Below are positions 33,664 through 41,184 of a stretch of DNA of 64,000 nucleotides, piece after piece. Below the pieces are notes generated by a model, which worked only from the letters and a program-made list of their open reading frames with translations, did no database searches and was not told the origin of the DNA. A program made the translations under genes and the position numbers. The stretch spans positions 1,550,001-1,614,000 of the forward strand of contig NZ_JAGQFP010000002.1 of NCBI RefSeq assembly GCF_019090095.1, given 5' to 3'. The stretch is from Stutzerimonas stutzeri (lineage in GTDB: Bacteria; Pseudomonadota; Gammaproteobacteria; Pseudomonadales; Pseudomonadaceae). Position 1 is the stretch's first letter. Every line of letters starts with the position of its first letter.

Positions 33664-34710
33664 TTACTGGATCGGTCCGATGCGGCTGCAATTACCCTGG
33701 CCGATGTACTTGTCGAGAACCGCCCACTGGGGTCGGTCGCGACCATCCTGCGGTTCGACGGATAGCTTGTATTTGCCCCAGGACGAACCCGCTGCCCAAT
33801 ACGTCATGGGGATGCAGTGTTGTTGCAGGTAGGCCAGCAGATTATCCATCGCTTCGAGCAAGCGTGGATCATCGGAGGGAATTCCAAACTCGCCGATATG
33901 GCCTTGTCTGCCGTGCTTGATCAACCAGTCGACAAAGGGCTTGACGCGCTCGACGCCCAGCATGGTGTCGAAGTCATCCTCCAGCGGCTCCTTGTATTGT
34001 CCGCTACCGTGTTTGTCCAGGTAGAGGTGGGCGGAAAATATCAACTTGTCGGAGGGGTCTTTCAATTGCAGCAGCGGATCATTGAATTTCGGCCAGCGAT
34101 AACTGCTGGACCAGAAGTTACCTTCAATGAACAAGGGGCGTTCTTTATCGTGCCTTCTGATGGCATCGATACCCGCCTGCGCTGCGGCCGGCCAGTACTT
34201 ATCGGCGCCGTGCGGTTCGTTCATGATGTCGTAAGCGTAAAGTCCGCGCTGATCTTTCCAGCGCTTGGCAATACGCTCGAGCAGATCTTCATAGGCGGAT
34301 ATCGGCACGGCATCGGTTCCGATGAGCTGCTTTTGGTAGCGGGCATAGTTGTGTATATCGAGGATGACGCCAATGTCGTTATCGGCGGCTTGTTCAAATG
34401 TCTCCTCGATCAACCGCGCATAGTCTTCATCAAGTTCACCATTGAGCTCGTGTTGCAAACGCTCCCACATGATAGGGAAGCGAATGGTCTTGATGCCTTT
34501 GGCCTTCCATTGCGAAAGATAGCCGGGGGCTGGGAAGAAATAATTTGTTTTATATTTGCCTGGTATCACATTGCCAGAAAACGCGGCGCCACCGATATTC
34601 AGGCCGATCAGGTCAATATTTTCTGCTTCGCTGGCGGCACTCCCGAGCACAAGTGCGAGTCCGAGGAGTATTCCTTTTGATCGTTTCGAAGCGCTGCGTG
34701 TCCCTAACAT
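33664..34710 (-). CDS. secreted GH5 glycoside hydrolase embedded in the polysaccharide locus
   Basis: A 348-residue protein with a signal peptide ending near ASEAE (residue 30). The (beta/alpha)8 GH5 domain has IRFPIMWERLQ, ILDIHNYARY, the acid/base Glu165 in DIMNEPHG, SAHLYLD and the nucleophile Glu274 in HIGEFGIP. It ends in a short Cys-containing tail (GNCSRIGPI). It is a paralogue of the catalytic part of the 38582 gene, sharing many stretches (GVERVKPxV, CIPxTYWAAG). Transcribed against the operon, 26 bases from its end. It probably trims or degrades the polymer made by the locus in periplasm or matrix. GAGGT precedes the start. Confidence 0.9.
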   Translation of the reverse strand: MLGTRSASKRSKGILLGLALVLGSAASEAENIDLIGLNIGGAAFSGNVIPGKYKTNYFFPAPGYLSQWKAKGIKTIRFPIMWERLQHELNGELDEDYARLIEETFEQAADNDIGVILDIHNYARYQKQLIGTDAVPISAYEDLLERIAKRWKDQRGLYAYDIMNEPHGADKYWPAAAQAGIDAIRRHDKERPLFIEGNFWSSSYRWPKFNDPLLQLKDPSDKLIFSAHLYLDKHGSGQYKEPLEDDFDTMLGVERVKPFVDWLIKHGRQGHIGEFGIPSDDPRLLEAMDNLLAYLQQHCIPMTYWAAGSSWGKYKLSVEPQDGRDRPQWAVLDKYIGQGNCSRIGPIQ

Positions 34711-34890
34711 CTGACTACCTCAATTGCTCATGTGGAAGATGCCGCCACGGCGGCTGCTTCGTTTGTCCGGCACAGGCCGGCATTGTTCAGTTTTCCCGGC
34801 AAATCTTCCATGCGGGCGTGACACGACGCTAGGCGTGCTGCGCCGCAAGGTTCCGACATACATTTCGTTTTGCAGACAGAGAAGCTACTT

Positions 34891-35685
34891 ATGAAAAATC
34901 CCGTCACCAAAAGGATGGATCCTTTGATAGGGAAGCTGAAACTATTGGATGAGACGGACACAGGCCCTTTTATTTCCGAGCTGAAGAAGCGGGAGTCGCC
35001 CACCATTCTGGGCTTTCTCAACCAGCACGGGTACAACATCGCGCAGCGCCACACGTCGGTGCTGGACAGTTTTCTGCAGGTCAATTACCTGCTGCGCGAC
35101 GGTATCGGTATCAAGATCGCCTGCCTGTTCAATGGGCGCGACCCCAAGGCCAACCTGAACGGCTCCGACTTTATCCCTGAGCTGATCGAAGATCTGGTCG
35201 GCGATTCCGAGGATCGCTATGAACTGTTTGCCATGGGCACCCGCGAGCCGTGGCTGAGCGATGGCGCACGCAAGCTTTTCGGGGATCGTCGCTTCCATGC
35301 GATCGATGGCTTCAAGCGGGCCGAGGAATACCTGGAGTTCTACCGGCAGCACCATGTGCCGGGGCGCTTTCCGATCATCGTGCTGGCGATGGGTATGCCC
35401 AAGCAGGAGCATGTCGCGCTGCATCTGCAGAAGGCGATGAACACCCGCGCGTTGCTGATCTGTGGCGGGGCGATCCTGGACTTTTCGGCGCAGCGCTTCC
35501 CGCGTGCGCCGATGCTGTTCCGCCGCTTTGGTCTGGAATGGGCGTTCCGCATGCTCATCGAGCCGCGCCGCTTGTTCAAGCGCTACGCGGTGGGCATTCC
35601 GTTGTTCTTCTTCTACCTGTCGCGCAACGTCTTTTCCGGCGCGCGTCGTGTAGACGGCTGGAACGCGCTCAAGCGCGAACCCTGA
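34891..35685 (+). CDS. WecG/TagA/CpsF family glycosyltransferase (GT26)
   Basis: A 264-residue protein. An ATG at 34891 is chosen; a TTG at 34870 would add seven residues. GT26 landmarks: ILGFLNQHGYNIAQRH, LRDGIGIKIACLFNG, FAMGTREPWLSDGARKLFG, IIVLAMGMPKQEHVA and LLICGGAILDFSAQRFPRAP, then the C-terminal WAFRMLIEPRRLFKRY typical of the family and used for membrane contact. Family members transfer ManNAcA, ManNAc or glucose to lipid-linked acceptors. Separated from the operon by the opposing GH5 gene, so it has its own promoter or is reached by long RfaH-modified transcription. Confidence 0.88.
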   Translation: MKNPVTKRMDPLIGKLKLLDETDTGPFISELKKRESPTILGFLNQHGYNIAQRHTSVLDSFLQVNYLLRDGIGIKIACLFNGRDPKANLNGSDFIPELIEDLVGDSEDRYELFAMGTREPWLSDGARKLFGDRRFHAIDGFKRAEEYLEFYRQHHVPGRFPIIVLAMGMPKQEHVALHLQKAMNTRALLICGGAILDFSAQRFPRAPMLFRRFGLEWAFRMLIEPRRLFKRYAVGIPLFFFYLSRNVFSGARRVDGWNALKREP

Positions 35686-35737
35686 CCGCCGCTGAGCAAG
35701 CTCGCCAGGGAAGGGCGGCTTCGCTGCATGGTGCAAG

Positions 35738-37054
35738 TTATCCCGCCGCGCGTGGAATCACTCTCAGCGTTACCAGCAGGCTGAACAGATAATGCGCTGA
35801 CAGGGCGATCGCGTAGAGCCCTATCACCGTGTTGATCGGCAGGTCCAGGACATACCCGGCCGCGAAGGCGGCTATCGTCAGTGCAGTTCGCTGCAGGTTC
35901 AGCATCAGATGCAGCCGTTGGCCCTCGAACACCGACAACAAGTGGGATACCGGAGCATGCATGAACTGGAACAGCAGGTAGAGCGCCAGTACTGAGGCCA
36001 ATTCCCCCGCGAGGCTCCACTGGGCCCCGAACATCAACCCGAACAGCGGGGCGCCGAAGAACAGCAGCAAGAGCGTCGGCGCGAGCGCGAGCAGCAGCAG
36101 CCGCTTGATCACCGAGTAGGTCACGCGTCGGATAGCGTCTGGGCGTTTGCGCCCGATGGTGGCGATTTCGGCGTAGTACGCCTTGCTGGTCGAGTGACCC
36201 AACAGGTTCATCGGCAACGCCAGCGTCATCATCGCCAACCCAAGTTGCCCCGTGGTCTGGGCATCGTAGAGCGCGGCGGTCAGGAGCAACGGTGCCTGGC
36301 TGGCAAAGAGCTGCAGCAGCTGTGACGGCAGCCGATAGATCGGAAAACTCCGGTAGTACCTCAACATGCACCAGGCCCGCTTGGGCGTGACATGCCGCCA
36401 ATAGCCCCTGACATCCTTCCCAAACAGCCGAATCAGCGACATCGTCCCCGCGCCGGCGCCCAACGCCTGGCCCGCCAGAAGCCCGAGCGGCTTCAGTCCG
36501 AGTAATCCCAACGCAATCTTTGCAATTGAACCCACGGCACTTTGCTGGAGCTGCGTGCGCGCGATCGCCGGGTAGGCGCGCCGCCGTACGGCCCAGATCA
36601 GCAACACCTCATACAGCCCGGCGCTGAACAGCGCGACCAGCAGAATCCAGACGTAAGGGATCAGTGCCTCGGCCGAGGCCAGCTTCAGCAGCGCGGGCCC
36701 TGTCCACCAGAGCAGCACCGCCATGGCCAGAGTCATCACCACGACCAGGCAGACCGAGATGGCCATCAGTGTCATGGCGGCGCCGTCCCTGCGCGGCAGC
36801 GGCACAGCCAGTTCGTAGCGCAACGTCAAAAGTGGCGTGAAGATCAGCAGCAGGGCGGTGAATACCGAAAGCGCCCCGAAGTGCTCCGGGGCGTAGATCC
36901 GCGTGAGGATCGGTATGCTGGCCAGGCCAACGATCCTGGCCAGCCCATTACCGACCGCCAGCGTAGCCATGCCTTTGAATACCTTGGACGAAGCATCACC
37001 CGTGACCCATAGCTTGGCCACGGTGCGCTTGCCGACTCGATAAAGGTCTGACAT
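35738..37054 (-). CDS. second Wzx-like oligosaccharide flippase
   Basis: A 438-residue membrane protein with about 12 helices. N-terminus ... MATLAVGNGLARIVGLASIP then ILTRIYAPEHFGALSVFTALL, LRYELAVPLPRRDGAAMTLM and, in the middle, LRYYRSFPIYRLPSQLLQLF, the same positions as in the flippase at 25472, to which it is clearly but distantly similar. It sits on the minus strand, convergent with the GT26 gene. Either it serves a second glycan or is a spare flippase. The 231 bases upstream toward DUF488 show no obvious signals. Confidence 0.85.
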   Translation of the reverse strand: MSDLYRVGKRTVAKLWVTGDASSKVFKGMATLAVGNGLARIVGLASIPILTRIYAPEHFGALSVFTALLLIFTPLLTLRYELAVPLPRRDGAAMTLMAISVCLVVVMTLAMAVLLWWTGPALLKLASAEALIPYVWILLVALFSAGLYEVLLIWAVRRRAYPAIARTQLQQSAVGSIAKIALGLLGLKPLGLLAGQALGAGAGTMSLIRLFGKDVRGYWRHVTPKRAWCMLRYYRSFPIYRLPSQLLQLFASQAPLLLTAALYDAQTTGQLGLAMMTLALPMNLLGHSTSKAYYAEIATIGRKRPDAIRRVTYSVIKRLLLLALAPTLLLLFFGAPLFGLMFGAQWSLAGELASVLALYLLFQFMHAPVSHLLSVFEGQRLHLMLNLQRTALTIAAFAAGYVLDLPINTVIGLYAIALSAHYLFSLLVTLRVIPRAAG

Positions 37055-37285
37055 CGAGCTCTCCTCCCTGATGAGCAGCTGCTAGACAAGCGTGCGCTCA
37101 GTATTGCCGCCGAGCATCGGCCAAACGGCTGACTCGACGGGTCTCGTTCCCGCGCGACTTGGCGGCTGTTGGGTTCATAGGAAGCGATAAAAGCTGGAAA
37201 GTTCAGCGCACCCGGATCATGGGCGAGGCAGGCAGTCGGCGCGAATACCGGAACGGATACGGCTGGCGTCCACCGAGGGGAGGGC

Positions 37286-37852
37286 TTATCGCGTGACGGA
37301 GGTCTTCAGCGGCACGCCGGCAGATTCGTCATAGGTCAACCCATCCTCGTCAAGCCTCGCCGGTGTGGTAAACGGATGAGTTGTCAGGTGCTGTTCGTCC
37401 TGGATATGCAGCACTTCCACGCCGCGCAATTTCAGCACATCCGACACAAGGGCGCGGTGGCAGCGCCACCAGAGCACTTCGGCGCACATCATCGCGGTGC
37501 GTCGCTCACTGGCCAGGCGCAGCAGGCGCTGCAGCCCGGCGGCGAACTCCTCGCTGCGCACATGCTCGGCATACCCCCGGAACGATGCATTGCGCCAGCC
37601 GCTTGAGCTCGGTCCCGGTGCGGCCCGACGCCTCCCACCCAGTTGCTCGATCCACTCATAGGCAATTCCGCGTTCGCTGAGCGCGGCCTCAAGGTTTGCC
37701 GAGGCGAACTGCGGCCAGCGTTTCGAGCCCGGGAAGCGACGGACGTCGGCGATGGCTTGAATGCCAAAGTGTTCCAGGATCGCGATGAACGCCTCGGACG
37801 TGCGGGTGGAATGGCCAATCGTCCAGATCTGCGGCGGCTCGTGGGCAGTCAT
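37286..37852 (-). CDS. DUF488 family protein
   Basis: A 188-residue cytosolic protein. DUF488 signature: IWTIGHSTRTSEAFIAILEHFGI at the start, IADVRRFPGSKRWPQFA, YEWIEQLGGRRR, SFRGYAEHVRSEEFAAGL and the Cys/His site MMCAEVLWWRCHRALVSDVL. The family is widespread and has no established biochemical role that I know of; the paired Cys residues suggest metal binding. The start overlaps the stop of the DUF2945 gene by four bases. Confidence 0.88.
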   Translation of the reverse strand: MTAHEPPQIWTIGHSTRTSEAFIAILEHFGIQAIADVRRFPGSKRWPQFASANLEAALSERGIAYEWIEQLGGRRRAAPGPSSSGWRNASFRGYAEHVRSEEFAAGLQRLLRLASERRTAMMCAEVLWWRCHRALVSDVLKLRGVEVLHIQDEQHLTTHPFTTPARLDEDGLTYDESAGVPLKTSVTR

Positions 37853-38064
37853 TCGATCTTGCTCAGCGCGCTTCCCTTGTGCATCGCCACGTGATCTGTC
37901 TTGTCGCTCGCGATCTCGTATTGCGGTTCATCCGGACTCGCTCGGCGCGTGTGACCTTTATAGTCGGTGTCCTGCGTATGCACCCGGACGATGCGCCCCG
38001 TCACATGGCCTGCCTCTGAATTCCAGCGGACATGGTCGCCAACCTTGAATTTCTGCTGCGCCAT
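37849..38064 (-). CDS. DUF2945 (Tudor-like) small protein
   Basis: A 71-residue basic protein: FKVGDHVRWNSEAGHVTGRI, then DTDYKGHTRRASPDEPQYEI and KTDHVAMHKGSALSKI. This is the HVA1/DUF2945 Tudor-like beta-barrel. The ATG at 38064 is chosen on homology; the frame runs further upstream without support. Often found beside DUF488, with which it is translationally coupled here (ATGA overlap). Function unknown; the fold suggests binding to nucleic acid or peptide. Confidence 0.85.
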   Translation of the reverse strand: MAQQKFKVGDHVRWNSEAGHVTGRIVRVHTQDTDYKGHTRRASPDEPQYEIASDKTDHVAMHKGSALSKIE

Positions 38065-38217
38065 AAACGATTCCCCAGTCTGTCGGTGGGCTGCGAGGAA
38101 TAACGCAGGCGGAAACACCTCTTCCTCTCTTATAAGCGGACCGGAAACGGGGCTGCCTTGCTTTGACCGTTCGTCGGCTAGATCCATAGCAGAATCTGGA
38201 TTCTGTGACGCGGTTAA

Positions 38218-38231
38218 TTCAAAAAAATGAC
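38218..38231 (+). promoter_or_regulatory. FleQ-like box 1 in the AT-rich region before the modular GH5 gene
   Basis: TTCAAAAAAATGAC matches 11 of 14 positions of the FleQ consensus GTCAATAAATTGAC. It lies about 155 bases upstream of the promoter proposed at 38373-38400. The 517-base gap 38065-38581 has no gene and is much richer in A+T than its surroundings. Confidence 0.3.
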
Positions 38232-38324
38232 GCCGAAGAGCTATTAGCGAAACGTTTTAAAGCGGCTGAAGCACTATCAAGATTGATGGCAATTGGACAT
38301 GTTCTAATAGCGGATTAATGGCCG

Positions 38325-38338
38325 GTCAAAAATGTGAC
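38325..38338 (+). promoter_or_regulatory. FleQ-like box 2 before the modular GH5 gene
   Basis: GTCAAAAATGTGAC, 11 of 14 FleQ positions with both half-sites GTCA and TGAC perfect. About 35 bases upstream of the proposed -35. FleQ with c-di-GMP switches matrix genes from repression to activation in P. aeruginosa, so the placement is sensible for a matrix hydrolase gene. Confidence 0.4.
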
Positions 38339-38372
38339 GTAGAGTTGGCGATCTAAACCCGTCAAAAAAATT

Positions 38373-38400
38373 TTGAGTGTTTCGATAAACCTATTATAAA
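38373..38400 (+). promoter_or_regulatory. probable sigma-70 promoter of the modular GH5 gene
   Basis: TTGAGT (38373-38378), 16-base spacer, TATAAA (38395-38400). This would give a leader of about 175 bases before the ATG at 38582. Confidence 0.5.
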
Positions 38401-38581
38401 GGCGCCACGCAACGGATTGCCGGATTAACCCACTGGTAGTCCGGCGTTCGTTGCAACGCGGTTCGTCCGGTTGCGCGAATGATGCCCCTGCTCCAGTAAG
38501 CGCCTGCACGACTTAATTACAACTCCCGCCACTTTTTTAAAGGCTTCGGCCTTTTGAAGTATTAAGTTCCGGAGAGACTGA

Positions 38582-40735
38582 ATGTCTATCAACGTATTGA
38601 CGGGTGCCCCCCGCGCACTCGCTCGTTCCATCGCCCTTGCTGCCCTGTTCGGCGCTGTTGTGTTCACTGGCGAAGCGGCTGCTGCCATCACCGTAAGCGC
38701 GTCTTCGACGGCCGCGTTCACCTCGAAGATTAATACCTTCACCAGCAACGATTTCCTCAATGGTGTATGGCGCCGGACTGCCGCGCTGTCCGTCCCGGCA
38801 AGCTCCGCCGCGATCGCTGCGTTCAAACCGGGTGTTCAGATCAAATTTGCCGACGGCCAAGTACGCAAGATCACCAAGGTGTACGTCGTTGGTAGCAACC
38901 TCAGCATTTATGTGGACGGCGCCCTGCTCGATGGCGCCAAGGTCGGCGCGCCGCATACCGTCAGCACGGCGGTGGCGTCCGTAGAAGCACCGGCTACCTC
39001 GGCTCCGGCTCCGACCCCAACAGCGCCCGCCCCGAGCAGCACCCTCTCGGTGGCTGTGAACAATTTCACCAGCACCGATTGGGATCGCGGGATCTATCGT
39101 CGCTCGCCCGGTTTCTCCATCCCCGATACCGCCTCCAACAAGGCTGCGTTCGTTGTCGGTGCGTCGGCTAAGCTGGCGGACGGTCAGGTGCGTAAAATCA
39201 CCGCCGTCTACGATACGGGCGCCAACCTCTCGATCATGATGGGTGGCTCGTTGTTGTCTGGCAGCGCCGTCGGTTACCCGAAAGTCGTCAGCGTGGTGAC
39301 CAGCACTGGCACCACCACGTCGCCCGCCGTCACTCAGCCGGCTCCGACTCCGACTCCGGCTCCGGCTCCTGCACCGACCGCGCCCGCGCCCAGCACGACC
39401 TATTCCGCCGCGCTGAACAGCTTCACCAACTCGGACTGGGACAATGGCATCTACCGCAAGGCGGCCGGCTTCTCGATCCCCGACACGGGCGCCAACAAAT
39501 CCACCTTCGTGGTCGGTGCGTCGGTGAAACTCGCTGATGGCCAGGTTCGCCAGGTCGCTGCCGTCTATGACGTGGGTGATCACCTGTCCATCATGCTGAC
39601 CGGCTCGACACTGTCCGGCAGCGCGGTGGGTTACCCGAAGACCATCAGCGTGGTGTCCAGCACCGGCGGCACGACGGCGCCCACCAGCCCCGCTGCACCG
39701 GCACCGGCCCCTGCGCCAACGCCAGCACCGGCTCCGGCACCCACCACACCGGTGGTCAGCGATGGCAGCGGTATCGATCTGGTCGGCGTGAACTTCGGTT
39801 CGGGCGTGTTCGACCCGGCGAACGTTCCGGGCATCTATAACAAGGGCTATACCTACGCCGACGAGTCCTACTACAAGCGTCACGCCGGCCTTGGCTTCAA
39901 GCTGGTGCGCCTGGGCTTCCTCTGGGAGCGCATCCAGCCCAAGTTGGGCACTGAACTCGACGCCGCTGAACTGGCGCGCATCAAGCAGTCGCTGGATTAC
40001 GCCCAGAAGTACGGCATCAAGGTCATCCTTGATATGCACAACTACTATCGCTATTACGGCAAGGTGATCAACTCTCCTGAAGTGCCGCGCGCTCAGTTCG
40101 CCGAAACCTGGCGCAAGATCGCGGTACAGGTATCCAAGCACCCGGCCCTGTATGGCTATGGTCTGATGAACGAGCCGTACAACACCGGCAACAACCTCTG
40201 GCCGCAGACTGCTCAGGCTGCCGGGCAAGCGATCCGTACGATCGATCCGACCAAGTGGATCATGATCGCCGGTGACCGTTACTCCAGCGCCTACCATTGG
40301 CAGAAGTACAACACCCAGCTGATCAACGACCCGTGGATGCGTGATCCGAAGAACAACCTGGTCTACGAAGCGCACCAGTACCTGGACAGCGACTTCTCGG
40401 GTACCTATCGCAACACCGCCGAAACCTTCGCCCCGAACCTGGGCGTCGAGCGGGTCAAGCCGTGGGTCGAGTGGTTGAAAGCCAACAAGCTGCGCGGCTA
40501 TCTGGGTGAGCATGGCATTCCGGATTTCTCCCCGTCCGCCGTGGTCGCTACCGACAAGCTGCTGGCTTACCTGGCCGAGAATTGCATCCCGAGCACCTAC
40601 TGGGCTGCCGGTCCTCGCTGGGGTGAAAACATCATGGCGCTGGACGTCTCCAGCGGAAAGTACCGCCCTCAGTTGGCCCCGCTGCAGAAGTACGCTTCGG
40701 CCAAGAAGACCTGCTCCACCATCGGCCCGCTGTAA
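38582..40735 (+). CDS. secreted modular GH5 hydrolase with three N-terminal repeat modules
   Basis: A 717-residue protein; signal peptide to about residue 35 (ending EAAAA). Three modules of about 85 residues follow (49-133, 156-241, 274-361), joined by Pro/Ala/Thr linkers. Each has F-T-x-x-D-W-x-x-G-I-Y-R, a GFSIPDT turn, KLADGQVR and LSIM segments. The GH5 domain runs from about 396 (GIDLVGVNFGSG) to the end: VRLGFLWERIQ, ILDMHNYYRYY, acid/base Glu531 in MNEPYN, nucleophile Glu643 in GEHGIP, closing with CSTIGPL. It is a paralogue of the GH5 at 33664. Role likely in matrix polysaccharide turnover; the modules may bind polymer. GGAGAG precedes the ATG. Confidence 0.9.
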   Translation: MSINVLTGAPRALARSIALAALFGAVVFTGEAAAAITVSASSTAAFTSKINTFTSNDFLNGVWRRTAALSVPASSAAIAAFKPGVQIKFADGQVRKITKVYVVGSNLSIYVDGALLDGAKVGAPHTVSTAVASVEAPATSAPAPTPTAPAPSSTLSVAVNNFTSTDWDRGIYRRSPGFSIPDTASNKAAFVVGASAKLADGQVRKITAVYDTGANLSIMMGGSLLSGSAVGYPKVVSVVTSTGTTTSPAVTQPAPTPTPAPAPAPTAPAPSTTYSAALNSFTNSDWDNGIYRKAAGFSIPDTGANKSTFVVGASVKLADGQVRQVAAVYDVGDHLSIMLTGSTLSGSAVGYPKTISVVSSTGGTTAPTSPAAPAPAPAPTPAPAPAPTTPVVSDGSGIDLVGVNFGSGVFDPANVPGIYNKGYTYADESYYKRHAGLGFKLVRLGFLWERIQPKLGTELDAAELARIKQSLDYAQKYGIKVILDMHNYYRYYGKVINSPEVPRAQFAETWRKIAVQVSKHPALYGYGLMNEPYNTGNNLWPQTAQAAGQAIRTIDPTKWIMIAGDRYSSAYHWQKYNTQLINDPWMRDPKNNLVYEAHQYLDSDFSGTYRNTAETFAPNLGVERVKPWVEWLKANKLRGYLGEHGIPDFSPSAVVATDKLLAYLAENCIPSTYWAAGPRWGENIMALDVSSGKYRPQLAPLQKYASAKKTCSTIGPL
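38726..39664 (+). repeat. three copies of an 85-residue unrecognised module
   Basis: Copies at 38726-38980, 39047-39304 and 39401-39664. Copies 2 and 3 are near-identical at protein level (both have GFSIPDT, FVVGAS, LADGQVR, SGSAVGYPK); copy 1 is diverged (WRRTAALSVPAS, FADGQVRKITKVY). The linkers are alternating Ala-Pro and Pro-Thr runs. The module resembles no carbohydrate-binding family that I can name. Confidence 0.85.
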
Positions 40736-40755
40736 CCGGACCGGTATATATAAAG

Positions 40756-40783
40756 AAACGGGCCCTCGGGCCCGTTTTTTTTT
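40756..40783 (+). terminator. Rho-independent terminator of the modular GH5 gene
   Basis: AAACGGGCCC / GGGCCCGTTT stem (40756-40765, 40768-40777) with a run of nine T from 40775. It is 20 bases after the stop codon. Confidence 0.92.
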
Positions 40784-40904
40784 GCGCCTCGCCGCGGTGC
40801 TGGGCTAATAGAGCATGCAACTCGTCGGCTGCGGTTTCGCTCGCCGTTGGTCCTGGAAGTTTGTCTTGAATAACAGAAGGTTATTATCGCAGCGTTGGCC
40901 GTTT

Positions 40905-40936
40905 CGCTTAATGGCCTCAGCGCTACGCTTAATGGC
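40905..40936. repeat. two 11-bp direct repeats, 21 bases apart
   Basis: CGCTTAATGGC occurs at 40905-40915 and 40926-40936, in register by two helical turns. They lie in the 401-base non-coding AT-rich stretch between the terminator and the 41185 gene. An ATTATCGC/GCGATAAT inverted pair (40883-40890, 40956-40963) flanks them. Possible protein-binding site; no family recognised. Confidence 0.35.
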
Positions 40937-41058
40937 AGTAACTACGCGGCTCGTAGCGATAATGCGTCAAGTTGCTATCAACGCTGTTGTTAGAGATGCA
41001 GCCGTTAGTTCCGTAATTTTGCAAATTGTTTGGCCCCTTCGAGCGGTTCGAAATAATG

Positions 41059-41085
41059 GAACTCGAAAATAGGGGCCCGGTCACC
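41059..41085 (+). promoter_or_regulatory. possible AlgU (sigma-E type) promoter of the envelope-stress cassette
   Basis: GAACTC (41059-41064, within GGAACTC), 16-base spacer, TCACC. The -35 matches the extracytoplasmic sigma consensus GGAACTT in 6 of 7 positions; the -10 has only the TC core and A. Roughly 100 bases before the first gene. Confidence 0.35.
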
Positions 41086-41184
41086 TTATATGTGCGCACT
41101 TAAATACGCAGCTCGCCGTTGCCATTGCGACTGTGTTCCTACGGACCGTGGTCTTACGGCCAAGCCATACAAAGGTGAATCCAA

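Noticed and set aside
38537..40513. 658-codon minus-strand frame opposite the modular GH5 gene
   Set aside because: Antisense shadow in GC-rich coding DNA; composition is Arg/Gly/His-rich low complexity and the plus strand holds a clear signal peptide and GH5 catalytic residues.
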